The notes beneath the pieces were generated by a model that did no database searches, was not told the DNA's origin, and was given only the letters and a program-made list of their open reading frames with translations. Of a stretch of DNA of 64,000 bases, positions 31,516 to 41,800 are shown piece by piece. Every line of letters begins with the position of its first letter. Position 1 is the stretch's first letter. The DNA lies in NCBI RefSeq assembly GCF_037055275.1, contig NZ_CP146343.1, positions 2,886,501-2,950,500 of the forward strand. The letters run 5' to 3'. Source of the stretch: Pseudomonas sp. ML2-2023-3 (lineage in GTDB: Bacteria; Pseudomonadota; Gammaproteobacteria; Pseudomonadales; Pseudomonadaceae). Position numbers and translations under genes: made by a program.

Positions 31516-34500
31516 ATGCCTATTAACAGACAACACTTTCACCTGTCCCCCCAGGGAACGCTGCGCCGTGCAATTGCCAGCCTGCTTCTATTGCCGCCAC
31601 TGGCCCTGGCCAATGGCATTACCGGGGTCGATGGCCCCGGCGGCACGCCGCAACTGCACAACCAGGGCGGGGTGCCCATCGTCAATATTGTGGCCCCCAA
31701 CGCTGCCGGGCTGTCCCACAATCAGTTCCTCGATTACAACGTCGATCGCCAGGGTGTGGTGCTGAACAACGCATTGCAGGCGGGGCAATCCCAACTGGCC
31801 GGGCAACTGGCATCCAATCCGCAATTTCATGGTCAGGCAGCCAGTGTGATCCTCAATGAGGTCATCGGTCGCAACGCGTCGGCACTCAACGGCGCGCAGG
31901 AGGTATTCGGGCGCAAGGCCGATTATGTGCTGGCCAACCCCAACGGGATTTCGGTCAATGGCGCCCGCTTCATCAACGCGCCCAACGCCAGTCTGGTGGT
32001 GGGGCGGCCCGAACTGAATAACGGCAAGCTGCACGCCTTCAACACCGCTGATGCCCACGGCCGATTGAGCGTGCAGCAGCAGGGGCTGGACAACCCTGGC
32101 GGAGCGATCGGCCTGATCGCGCCGCAGATCGACAGTCAGGGCCAGATCAGTGCCCGCGTCTCCTTGACGCTTGTGGTTGGACGCAATCAGGTCGACGCCG
32201 CCAGTGGCGCGGTGAACACGGTCTATCCGGGTGGCACGGCCAAGGACGGGCGCATCGACGCGAGCCTGTTCGGGGCGATGAAGGCCGGGCGCATCAATAT
32301 CATCAGCACTGCCGAAGGGGCGGGGGTTCGCCTAGGCGCGGTGCCGGTGGCAGGTACTGACGGGGTGAGTATCCGCTCTGCGGGCGATCTCGAGATCAGC
32401 GGCCAGACCCACGCCAACAGCCTTGAGGCCACCCGTGCCGGGGTGCACAGCAGCCGGGGCGATGTCGACCTGCACGGCGCCAGAGACGTGACACTGGCGG
32501 GCGCCGATATCAGCGGGGGCAACGTCAAGCTCGACGCGGGTCGCAATCTGATCCTGAGCAGCCTGGAAAGTACGGCCCTTCAGGAAAAACGGGATCAATG
32601 GAGTAACAAGGCGCTCTTTGTGACCTATGAAACCTATGATCGCACCACCACCGACAAGGACTCGCGCCAGCACGGTACCCAGGTCACGGCCCGGCAAAAC
32701 GCCGCACTGTCTTCCGGCGCCGACACCCTGCTCAAGGGCAGCCACGTAGAGGCGGGCGATACCCTGCGACTCAACAGCGGCAAAGACCTGCGTCTTGTGG
32801 CCGCGACTGAAACCCATGACACCCGGGACCAGGGCAATCACCGCAAAAACCTATGGAAGGAAAGCTGGGACACCTCAACCCATGATGAGCGCACTGTTGC
32901 CAGCAGCCTCAAGGCAGGCAAGGCGATCGAGCTGGCCAGCGGGCAAAAACTGCAGTTGCAAGGGGCCGAGTTGAAAACCCCGGGGGATATCCGGCTCAGC
33001 GCCCGTGAAGTCGAGATCGCCAGTGCCAGCCACAGCCAGAGCAACACCGGCAAGCGTTATTCCGGCGATTTGCTGGGGGGCAGCTTCTTCGGTAGCCAGG
33101 GCGGGGGGGACGGGGACAAAACCCTGCACACCGGTAGCCAGGTCAACGCCGGTGGCAAGCTGATCGTCAAGGCCGATGATGTGCACATCAGCGCCAGTCA
33201 GGTGCGTGGCGGGACCCAGGCCAGCGTGATCAGCGACACCGGTTCGCTGGTGATCGATGGCGTCCATGACACGTCCCGCGACAGCAGTCATAACAAGGAC
33301 AGCAGTTTTTTCTCGCTGATCAATGACGAAAGCCGCAAGGACCACAGCGACCGCACGCTCGTCGCCAGTGACCTGCATTCGGACAGTAACCTCACGTTGC
33401 AAAGCGCCCGGGACATTACCGTCAGCGGCTCTACAGTGTCGGCAACAGGTGAAACCGGGGTACAGGCCAAGGGTGATATCAACATCGTTGCGGCTGAAAA
33501 TACCGCCCGGGACACCACCCGCACCGACAACCGTGGTTTCACTGCCAGCACCAGAGAAACCGCGCCCGGCAGCCATGAGTACCGTGTGGATGCAGGTTTA
33601 AAGGATCAGCAGCACACCAACGTCACCGAGACAACGCAGCAGCAGGGGGCAAGCATCAGTGGCAGTGCTGTGGCCGTTAATGCGGGGGGGCGATGTGAAC
33701 CTCAAAGGCAAAAGCATCGAACTGCTGGCGGCACATGACAGCACTGACAGCAAAACCCGGGATATCACCACGGGTGGCGGCATTGCCTGGACAGCAAGCC
33801 TGGACAAGGTTGGCAGCGGCCTGGAGTTTTCACGCCAGGACAGTAAGGACAACGCCAACCGGACCAAGGCCAAAACCAGCAACGTGACAGCCACCGGCAA
33901 TGTGCAGGTGCAGGTGCAGGTGCAGGCCGACAATACCCTGGTCAATGAGGGTTCCCGGATCGTTGCCGGCTCAGGGTTGCAGGTCAATGCAGCCCGGGTG
34001 GACAACCGGGCGGCACACAACACCGAGTCCAGCTCCCACACCGAGACCGGCTGGCAGGCCGGGCTGGGGGTGAGTGCCGAGATCAGTGGCCTCAGCAATC
34101 CGCTGGAAAAAGTCGTCAAAGGCCTGGTCAACGGTACGATGCCCCAGTCCGCTTTAACGGACGGCGTGGAGCTGGCCAGCGTGGGGCTCGACGGGCAGGT
34201 GGGGTATCACAACAAGACGCAGGCGCAGCAGGACAGTACGGCGCTGGTCAGCCAGCTCAGTGGCGCCACGTTACAGGTCAATGTTGGTGGCAAGTTGCAG
34301 GATGAAGGCACCCAATACCGTGCAACCGACGGTGCCTTGAATATCCATGCGGGAAGCCATGACGCCAGCGCCGCTGTTGACACCCACAGCCGCAGCGAGC
34401 AGGGCGTAGCGGCCAAGGTTGGCGTACGCGCCTACACCAAAACCGGGGAAGGTGTGAATGTGCGCGTCAACGGCTCGGGCGAGTTCAACCGGGCGCAGGA

Positions 34501-34923
34501 GACCGCCAGTATGGCCCAAGTAGGCCGCTATGCCGGGGCCAATGGGGTGAGCATCGCCACTCAAGGCGATGTCCGCTATGAAGGCGGCGACTTCGACGGT
34601 GGTGCGGGCTCAGTCAACCTCAATGCCGGTGGCAAACTGCCGTGGAGCAAACCACTGACACCCGCAGCCAGAGCGCCATGGGGCTGAGTGCCAGCGGTTC
34701 GTTGGCGCTGGAAACCGCTGAGGGCACCAACCTGACCCCTGGGGGCAGCCTGAAGTTTGACTACCAGCCCGACAACTCGCCAGCCAGCGAGGCCCATGTC
34801 GCGACGTTCCGTGGGCAGGAACGGCTGCGGCTCTCTGGTGCCACGGTTGGCGGTGATCTGTTGAAGGGTGAAAACAAAGAGCGCCAGTCGTTACAGGCCA
34901 ACATTGACCAGGCCATAAACTAA
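31516..34923 (+). pseudogene. TpsA/filamentous haemagglutinin-like exoprotein, two frameshifts
   Basis: The ATG at 31516 follows AAAGGAAG. After an extended signal peptide comes the TPS secretion domain (about 35-260), with V-L-A-N-P-N-G-I-S-V-N-G near residue 145. Haemagglutinin-type repeats follow, rich in S-G-x-D and L-x-S-G-x-D-L. At 33684-33690 seven G residues stand where six keep the frame (x-N-A-G-G-D-V-N-L-K-G), so reading stops at 33738. The sequence resumes one frame over to about 34640, where a single base is missing (aaactg-ccgtgg), then resumes again to a natural stop at 34923. Repaired, it would be about 1135 residues. No VENN-type boundary or C-terminal toxin is seen, so it resembles a short adhesin more than a CdiA toxin. 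Confidence 0.85.
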
Positions 34924-35028
34924 AGTCAGGGGTTCGGTGCGCCCACAACCGAGCAATCACGCGTCACGGTGATGGGTTGCACCGCTGATTTGACCTATCA
35001 TTACGCCTTTCCAACAGGTGAATGATTA

Positions 35029-35328
35029 ATGAGCGATTCAAACCAGACCTTGCGCGCAGCCCTTGAAACCAGCGACATGTTGGTGATTGACGGGCTGCAT
35101 GCCTGGGATTTTTCTCTGGACGATGTGCAGTTGCTCATCAAATGCATGGACGGACGAGCCGAAAAGCGCTGGAAGTTCACCCTTGAACAGATCGACGCCA
35201 GCGTCTTTGACGACACTCTGCAAAGCTGGACCCTCGTTGGCGACTCCGGTGAACACCGTCTGGTTTGCCTCAGCGCCTTGAGTGCAAACAACGATGACGA
35301 TGAAGTCGAGGTTGAAGATGAAGTTTAA
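35029..35328 (+). CDS. Small acidic protein of unknown function
   Basis: 99 residues, M-S-D-S-N-Q-T-L, with no signal peptide or membrane helix. The sequence is mixed alpha/beta looking (D-M-L-V-I-D-G-L-H-A-W-D-F-S-L, W-K-F-T-L-E-Q-I) and ends in a run of acidic residues (N-N-D-D-D-E-V-E-V-E-D-E-V). I associate it loosely with a Pseudomonas-restricted DUF family, without certainty. Its last codons overlap the start of the lactonase-like gene by 11 bases, so the two are probably cotranscribed. It follows the tpsA pseudogene, but it does not look like an immunity protein. Confidence 0.75.
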   Translation: MSDSNQTLRAALETSDMLVIDGLHAWDFSLDDVQLLIKCMDGRAEKRWKFTLEQIDASVFDDTLQSWTLVGDSGEHRLVCLSALSANNDDDEVEVEDEV

Positions 35329-36490
35329 AACCTTACCTGTGTTGATGGCTCTTAGCGTGGGTGCAATGTCGGCCCAGGCCGATTCCCGGGATGAAGTCGA
35401 GTTGCTGGTTGGCTCCTACACCCAGGGCAAAAGCCAGGGCATCTACCGGTTGCAGTTTGACAGTGCCAAAGGGCGTATCACCCCTGAGCCGCTGCAAGTG
35501 TTCAAGTCCACCAACCCTTCGTGGCTGACCTTGTCCAAAGACCAGACCCGTCTGTTCGTGGTCAATGAAAACGGCAAGGGCCAGAGCGATGTCGTCGGTC
35601 GCGCCAGCAGCGTTGCCATCGACCCGAAAACCAGTGAGCTGACCCTCATCAACCAGGTCAAGACCCTGGGTGAAGAGCCGACTCATTCCAGCCTGAGTGC
35701 GGATGGGCGCTATCTGTTTGTGGCCAACTACGGCGTGCATGCCGACCCTGGCGGCAGCCTTGCCGTGTTGCCGATCAATGCTGAAGGTCAGTTGCAACCC
35801 GTGACCCAGATGAGCAGTCATCCTGCCAGCCGGGTCAATCCTGAGCGCCAGATGTCCGCCCACGTGCACTCGGTGGTGTCCTCCCCGGACGGCAAGTTCG
35901 TCTACGCCAGTGATCTGGGTGCAGACAAGGTGTTTGTCTACCGGTACGATCCGGCAGCCAACCCGGACCATCCGCTGGTGGCCGCCGACCCGGCGTTTGT
36001 AGAGCTGCCGGCAGGTAGCGGGCCACGTCACCTGCTGTTTTCCGGTGACGGCAAACACGCTTACCTGACCACTGAAATGAGTGCCCAGGTGTTTGTATTC
36101 GATTATGACAATGGTCGACTCAAGCAGCGTCAGGCACTGGAACTGGCCCACGGCATGCCCGCGCAAAACCGTGCAGCCGGTGCATTGCATGCCTCACAGG
36201 ACGGCAAGTTCCTGTACGTCAGCAACCGTGGCAAGGCCAATGAAATCCTGGTGTTTGCAATCAATCCGGGCAATGGCGAGTTGACTGAAATCCAGCGTCG
36301 CTCGGTGGATGGCGATCACCCGCGTGAGTTTGCCCTGAGCCCCAACGGCAAGTTTTTGTTGATCGCCAACCAGATGAGCAATGCCATCGTGGTACTTGAG
36401 CGCGACCCTGAAACCGGCACGCTGGGCAAGACCGTACAAACCCTGACAATGGATGCACCGTCTGATCTGAAATTTATCAACCGCCCGTAA
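35318..36490 (+). CDS. Secreted lactonase-family beta-propeller protein (6-phosphogluconolactonase-like)
   Basis: A 390-residue protein. The ATG at 35318 has GAGG six bases upstream and gives a clean signal peptide (MKFKTLPVLMALSVGAMSAQA); an earlier start would be within the previous gene. Seven blades of the lactonase (Pfam PF10282-type) family are visible through repeats such as S-W-L-T-L-S-K-D-Q-T-R-L-F-V-V-N and H-S-S-L-S-A-D-G-R-Y-L-F-V-A-N-Y. The histidine- and arginine-bearing segments H-V-H-S-V and G-P-R-H-L-L-F are also present. Cytoplasmic family members hydrolyse 6-phosphogluconolactone; this exported version must act on a periplasmic or external lactone that is not known. Confidence 0.87.
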   Translation: MKFKTLPVLMALSVGAMSAQADSRDEVELLVGSYTQGKSQGIYRLQFDSAKGRITPEPLQVFKSTNPSWLTLSKDQTRLFVVNENGKGQSDVVGRASSVAIDPKTSELTLINQVKTLGEEPTHSSLSADGRYLFVANYGVHADPGGSLAVLPINAEGQLQPVTQMSSHPASRVNPERQMSAHVHSVVSSPDGKFVYASDLGADKVFVYRYDPAANPDHPLVAADPAFVELPAGSGPRHLLFSGDGKHAYLTTEMSAQVFVFDYDNGRLKQRQALELAHGMPAQNRAAGALHASQDGKFLYVSNRGKANEILVFAINPGNGELTEIQRRSVDGDHPREFALSPNGKFLLIANQMSNAIVVLERDPETGTLGKTVQTLTMDAPSDLKFINRP

Positions 36491-36631
36491 TCAAAGGCGT
36501 GCAGCTGTCCATCAATCCCGCTGATAGACGCTAGTGCTGCAATGAATTTCTTCAGGATGACCCTTGGCGTTAAGTTGGTTTCACGGCCTTAACAGGCAAG
36601 CACGCCAACTGAATCGTCGAGGGTTATCGTC
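36491..36631. promoter_or_regulatory. Gap before the small secreted peptide gene
   Basis: No gene. GTTAAG and CTTAAC form an inverted pair around a 13-base spacer (about 36570-36594), a possible regulatory site for the gene starting at 36632. No convincing promoter hexamers were picked out. Confidence 0.3.
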
Positions 36632-36805
36632 ATGAATTTCAATCTTTTCTCCGTGATTTCCGCTTGCGCCATCTCCGCCACCGTGGCCCTGCCTGCCAGC
36701 GCAACCACCTTGGTCAGCGACAAGAAATCCGCGGCCTACACCCAAAAATACCTGCAACAAAGCGCCAATTTCTATGCGGCCCTGGATCATAAAACCCGAA
36801 GCTGA
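36632..36805 (+). CDS. Small secreted protein, 57 residues
   Basis: The ATG at 36632 lies ten bases after GAGGG. The sequence M-N-F-N-L-F-S-V-I-S-A-C-A-I-S-A-T-V-A-L is a signal peptide with a likely cut after P-A-S-A. The mature part is about 33 residues, basic and polar (T-T-L-V-S-D-K-K-S-A-A-Y-T-Q-K-Y-L, ending K-T-R-S). No family is recognised. It ends 17 bases before the IS110 element, so the insertion lies in its terminator region, not its coding part. It could be a remnant, but the signal peptide and ribosome-binding site argue that it is real. Confidence 0.6.
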   Translation: MNFNLFSVISACAISATVALPASATTLVSDKKSAAYTQKYLQQSANFYAALDHKTRS

Positions 36806-36837
36806 GAGAGCGTTACCTGTAGATACTCTGTTGCAGG

Positions 36838-37833
36838 TCAAGCTTTCGATAGGTGTTTTTCATCGAAAAGCTTGGCCGTATCAAAAGGCTCACCGCTGCG
36901 GATGCATGCCCAAATACCTGTCAGATATTTGCGCATGATTGCCCCAATTGCCTGCATCTTCTTCTTACCTCGGCCGACCAGTCCTTCATAGAACGCCTTA
37001 ACAATGGGGTCACAACGCAGCGCGCTCAATGCGGGCATGAACGTCGCCGCGCGCAAGTAGGCATTCCCGGCCTTACTCATCCGGCCAGGCTTGTTCAAAC
37101 TCGTTCCTGACTGCGTCAGACGCACGTCCAATCCTGCATAGCGGCTCACCTGGTTCGATTTCAACGTCGACGGCAAGGTCACCAACTCGGCCAGCATCGC
37201 AATAGCCGAAGCCTCTCCGATGCCAGGCCCTGCAATCATGCATTTGTAGCTTCTGCTCAGGTTCGGGCTTTCGAGAATCAGTTCAAGTGCGGCCTTGCGG
37301 AAGCGCTCAATGCGCTTGTCCAAGGCGTCGATGGCATCCTCTTCGTCCTCGATCAGCATCGACGACGTACTTTCGGTTGCCTTGAGTGCGTGCAACTCAT
37401 TTTTGGCCTGCGTGCGGCGGCCGGTCAGGCGGTTCAAATGTCGTCCCAAGGCACGCAGTTCCAGCATTTGCGCGGTTGGCGCAGTCCATACCCGCGGCGT
37501 CATACGCTCGGCATACTCGGCCAGCAATTGAGCATCGATTTTGTCGGTTTTGCTGTTAGCCAGCATGATCTTGGCAAAGTTATGTGCACTTTTCGGGTTG
37601 ATCACCGCCACGGGTAAGCCGGCGTTGGTCAGCTTGACGGCCAAGTCCAGGTAATAGACGCCGGTGGCCTCCATGACGATCAGCTCCGGCTTCAGGCTGA
37701 GCAACTTTTTCACCGCCAATGAGTGGCCTTTGGCGCTCTGTTCGATGGTCCAGTTTCCAACGACGTTTCCATCTTTACGCCACGCCATAGGCGCAGTTCG
37801 AGAGCCAATATCTACACCAACGACGAGAGCCAT
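36838..37833 (-). CDS. IS110-family (DEDD) transposase
   Basis: 331 residues from the ATG at 37831-37833 (M-A-L-V-V-G-V-D-I-G-S). The N-terminal RuvC-like DEDD domain has Asp in G-V-D-I-G-S, Glu in V-M-E-A-T-G-V-Y and paired Asp in S-K-T-D-K-I-D-A-Q-L-L-A-E-Y. The C-terminal Transposase_20 domain has I-A-G-P-G-I-G-E-A-S-A and the putative catalytic-serine region S-G-T-S-L-N-K-P-G-R-M-S-K-A-G-N. It appears intact. An alternative upstream start at 37887 would lie in the non-coding end and has no support. Confidence 0.95.
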   Translation of the reverse strand: MALVVGVDIGSRTAPMAWRKDGNVVGNWTIEQSAKGHSLAVKKLLSLKPELIVMEATGVYYLDLAVKLTNAGLPVAVINPKSAHNFAKIMLANSKTDKIDAQLLAEYAERMTPRVWTAPTAQMLELRALGRHLNRLTGRRTQAKNELHALKATESTSSMLIEDEEDAIDALDKRIERFRKAALELILESPNLSRSYKCMIAGPGIGEASAIAMLAELVTLPSTLKSNQVSRYAGLDVRLTQSGTSLNKPGRMSKAGNAYLRAATFMPALSALRCDPIVKAFYEGLVGRGKKKMQAIGAIMRKYLTGIWACIRSGEPFDTAKLFDEKHLSKA

Positions 37834-38082
37834 GTGTTCCACCTCAACGAAAAAAAGTAGAATGCTTCCGGTTCCCCGACCTCGCACTTCATGCCATCAC
37901 AACCTTGTAATACGAAGTCCGACTTGTCGGCTTCTGGTTACTCTTCGTGGTAGGCAATGAGGCGGGGGGCCTCTCTACAGACAAGGTCAGGAGCAAATCC
38001 TGCCTTAAGCAGCTATCGGCCTCCCCGAAACGCTTTTTGTACACGCCCCGGCATTTTCTTGGGCACCGGGAAAACATACAAG
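37834..38082 (-). ncRNA. Possible bridge-RNA region of the IS110 element
   Basis: The 250-base non-coding end upstream of the transposase gene is where IS110-group elements are known to encode their target- and donor-binding bridge RNA. It contains several short hairpins, for example aagtccgacttgtcggctt and tgccccggc-like stems. This is placed by family knowledge; the fold and guide loops were not computed. Confidence 0.35.
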
Positions 38083-38226
38083 CAGCTGCCGAAGGAACGA
38101 GGCTGCGTTCGGCGACGAAGTCGTCGTAAAACCTGATTACGCGGTATCACAGAAAAACCGCGTAATCAGGTTTTACGATCGCTTCGCAATCGAACGCAGC
38201 CTCGTTCCTTCGGCAGCTGCTACAAG
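38083..38226. repeat. Long REP palindrome interrupted by the IS110 element
   Basis: The left arm from 38083 (cagctgccgaaggaacgagg) and the right arm ending at 38220 are reverse complements with an inner second palindrome, cgtaaaacctgattacgcgg against ccgcgtaatcaggttttacg. The missing start of the REP (ctgtag) lies on the far side of the IS110 element at 36817-36822. Confidence 0.85.
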
Positions 38227-38245
38227 TGGTTGGTTGTTGCAAAGT

Positions 38246-38833
38246 TCAGGGCTTTCTCATCACCGAACTGAACAGTTCCGATGCCAAAAACCGCTCCAGC
38301 CAGGCATTCAGGCGCGGGTAGGGCGCTTGCTCAAACCAGTCGCGGTCCACATGGGCAAACTGGCGCACAAACGGCGCCAGGGCTACATCCGCCAGACTCA
38401 ACGCAGGCCCGGCCAGGTATGGCGAGCGCGCAAGCACGTCTTCCAGTCGCTGCAAAAACTCTGCCCCTTGCGCCCGGTAATACTCCATCGGGTGCTCAGG
38501 GTAGCGAATGGCGTATTTGTAGCGGTCCAGCAGCACCTTGAAGCGGGTGTCGTTTTCTTCGATCAATGCCGCGCAGCCCGGCTGCAACCAGTTATCCGGA
38601 TCATGCCGGGCCAGCGCCCAGTGCATGATGTCCAGGCTTTGCTCGATCACACTGCCATCGGCACACACCAGCACCGGCACCGTACCCTTGGGTGAGGCGG
38701 CGAGCATTTCGGCCGGTTTGGCTTTCAGGCTGACCTCCACAATCGACAATGGCACGCCGCTGTAGCGCAGGGCCATGCGCGCCCGCATGGCGTAGGGGCA
38801 GCGGCGGAATGAATACAGCACATGCCCGGTCAT
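38246..38833 (-). CDS. Glutathione S-transferase family protein
   Basis: 195 residues. The thioredoxin-like N-terminal domain has R-R-C-P-Y-A-M-R-A-R-M near residue 10, the cis-proline segment G-T-V-P-V-L-V and the glutathione-contact E-Q-S-L-D-I. The C-terminal half is the all-helical GST domain (L-A-G-P-A-L-S-L-A-D-V-A-L-A-P-F). The substrate is unknown. The start overlaps the sbcC stop by four bases, so it is the third gene of the sbcDC unit. Confidence 0.88.
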   Translation of the reverse strand: MTGHVLYSFRRCPYAMRARMALRYSGVPLSIVEVSLKAKPAEMLAASPKGTVPVLVCADGSVIEQSLDIMHWALARHDPDNWLQPGCAALIEENDTRFKVLLDRYKYAIRYPEHPMEYYRAQGAEFLQRLEDVLARSPYLAGPALSLADVALAPFVRQFAHVDRDWFEQAPYPRLNAWLERFLASELFSSVMRKP

Positions 38834-41800
38834 TTAACCTCCACGGTGCTCAAACCGTTGCCTTGACGTTTTACCTGGATCTGGACCGGGATGCGTTCGT
38901 GCATCTCCTGTACGTGGGAGATGACCCCCACCTTGCGCCCCTGGGCCTGCAGGCCGTCCAGTGCATCCATCGCCAGTTGCAGGGACTCGGGATCGAGGCT
39001 GCCAAAACCTTCATCGATGAACAGTGATTCGATTTTCAATGTGCTGGAGGCCATCGAGGCCAGGCCCAGGGCCAATGCCAGCGACACCAGGAAGGTTTCA
39101 CCGCCGGAAAGCGAATGCACCGAGCGCAGTTCGTCGCCCATCTCGGTGTCCATCACCAGCAGGCCGAGCATGCTGCCACCGCGCTTGAGGCGATAACGGC
39201 GGACCAGTTGGCGCAACTGCGCGTTGGCGTGATGGACCAACAGGTCGAGGTTGTAGGCCTGGGCGATTTTGCGGAACTTGTCGCCACTGCCGGAACCGAT
39301 CAGATCACTGAGGCGTGCCCAGCGCTGCCATTCGTCATAGGCCAGTGCAATGCGTTGAGCCAATGCCTGATTGGCCTGTTGACGACGTTGATCCTCGCTC
39401 TGCCGGGCACGTAGTTCGGCACATTGCTGCTCACTGGCAGCCAGTTGTGCGTGCAACGCCTCAAGGGCGATGTTGAGTGACTCGCTGTCCAGGTTGCCAT
39501 TGGCATGGGCCTGGTGTTGGGCCAGGCGTTGTTCGCGTTCTTGCAGCAATACCCGGGCTTGCTCGACGGCTTTTTCGCTGTTCTGCAGGTGCAGGCGCAG
39601 TTCGCGTACCTGTGCTTCGTCATGGGCCAGCAAGTGCTGCAGGCGACTGTCATCGACCTCGCTGTGCTGTGCCCGCCATTGCGCGAGCTGGGCGTTTAGG
39701 GTGTCGTGTTCTTGCTGCAGGGCGTGCAGGCGCTCTTGCTCGGACTTGAGCTCGGTCGCGAGCTGGAGCAACTGGTTGGCGGTAGCTTGCAGGGCTTGTT
39801 CGGCCTGGGTCTGGGCCGTGCGGGCCCGTTCGACGGCATGCTCGAGGCTTTGCTGCCACTGCTCGGCGCTGCTGAAGTCACCCAGCCATTGTTTGAGGCT
39901 GTGCTGGCTGGCCTGTTGCTGCTCGCCCAGCGCCTTGACGCTGCGCTGCAAGGTGCCCAGTTCCTTGCTGCGATTGGCCTGCTGATACTGCTCGCGCTCG
40001 ATGCTGCTCGCTCTTTCAGCCTGCTCCGCCTGTTCGTCCCGTTGCTGATCGAGTTGGGCCACACGATCAGCCACTTGCTGGTCGAGGGCCATGAAGCAGG
40101 CGGACGGGTTTTCGCGCAGGGCGTCGAGGGTGGCCGGGGCCAGCACGCTGGCAAACTCGCCGAGTTCATCCTCAAGGCGCTGAGTGTCGGCATTGAGGTG
40201 CAATTGCTGCTCAGCCAGTTGCTGGGTGGCGAGCTGGCTGGCTTCGGTGCAGCGCTGGACTTGCTGCTGCAAGTGGGCCGCTTCTTTTTGCAAGGCGAGC
40301 AGGGCGTTCTGGCGCTGTTCGTCCTGGGTGATGCTGTGCTGCAACTGATTCAGGCGAAGGGTCAGCCATTGCTCACGCTTGGCCGGGTCCTGTGCCAGCC
40401 ATTGCTCGTGGAGCGGATGCGCTTCAAGGCTCGGGGCGAGGGCCTGCTGTTCTTGGTGGATGCGCTCTTGCTGGAGCAAAAATTCTTTTTGCTGGGCGAT
40501 CAGGCCACCGACTTTTTCCCGCAGCTGGGCGAGGGTTTCCTTGAGCCCGTCGACTACGGCGCGGGCACTGGCTTCTTCCTGCTCATCATGGCGGGACAGG
40601 CTGTGCAGCAAGGTTTCAGGCTGATGATACGGATGCTCGGCGCTGCCGCACACCGGGCAGGGCTGGCCATCCTGCAGCTGCCCGCGCAGTTCCTCAACGC
40701 TGGCGCTACGGGCCACGCGCTGACGCTCCAGCAGTTGGCGGGTGACCTGCAAGGTTTGCTCAGCCACTTCAAGGTCGGCTTTGGCCTTGATGCCTTGCTG
40801 GCTCAGGCGCTCGCGCTCCTGCTGCACCTCCTGTTGCTTGAGTTGCAGTTCGTGCAGGCGGCTATCGAGCGCTTGCTGACTGCTGCACAGGCGCTGCAGG
40901 TCTTCAAAGGCCCGCTGTTGCTGACGGTTGTCTTGCAGCAGGCTGCCCAGGGTCTGGATTTGCTCGTTGACCGCGTGGGGTTCTGCGCCGGCTTCCTGGA
41001 ACAAAATTTCCAGGCTGTCGCGCAACCCGGTCAGTTCCTGCGTGGCCTGCAGGGCCCGCTGTTCAAGCCCCGGCAGCTCCTTGCGGCCGGTGCTCAAGTT
41101 ATTGCTCAACCGCACCAGTTGCTGAAGCCTTGGGCGATAGGCGTCCCAGGCGCTGGCCAGTGGTGCGAGGGCATTGCTGTGTTCGAGCTGGGTGGTGATG
41201 AGTACAAGCCGCTCAGCGCCTTGTTGCTGGCGCTCAAGCAGCGTGTTGAGCGCCAGTTGCCCTTCGACGCACGCCTGTTCGGCCTGCTGCTGGAGGGTTT
41301 GTTGGGTGTTGAGGGCCTGGGTCAGGCGGTTAAGGTTGGCCTGCTCCAGAAGGGCCTGCTGCACCTGGGGCGCGCATTCGCGCTGAAGGGCCTGGGCCTG
41401 GGTTGCAGCCAGGCGGGCGGTTTGCAGCTCTGCTTCAAGGCGGGTCTGGCGCTGGCCCAGTTCGGCCTGTTGAGCAAGATGGGCGTTGATGTGCCCGGCC
41501 AATGGGCTCAGTTGCCCTTCCAGCTCGGCCAGGCGGGCAAACTGATGACGTTGTGGTGCCAGTTTTTCGAGCAGGTGCAGGGTCTGGCGCTGGGTGGCCT
41601 GGCTGTCCCACAGGGTTTGCGCTTGCTGTAATTGCTCCGCAGCGCTGAGTTGCTGCTCTTGCAGTTCGCCCAGGGTTTTGAGCCAGGTGTGTTGCATCTC
41701 CAGCTGCTTGAGCTGGCCTTGCTGGTTCTTTAGCTGCTGCTGCGCGTCGTTGAACTGTTGATCCAGTTCGGCACGGGCCTGGGGCTCAAGGGGCGTCACA

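Larger units (their letters stand above)
36823..38082. mobile_element. IS110-family insertion sequence inserted in a REP palindrome
   Basis: The element separates two halves of a TGTAGCAGCTGCCGAAGG-type REP: cctgtag ends at 36822 and cagctgccgaaggaac resumes at 38083. Both junctions are preceded by AG, a plausible 2-bp core as used by this family, and no inverted terminal repeats are needed. Total length is about 1.26 kb, with one transposase gene on the minus strand and a 250-base non-coding end upstream of it (37834-38082). Confidence 0.8.

Noticed and set aside
31516..35328. A contact-dependent inhibition system with toxin and immunity protein
   Set aside because: No VENN-type boundary or variable toxin end is seen in the exoprotein, and the small gene at 35029 is separated from it and coupled to the lactonase-like gene instead.
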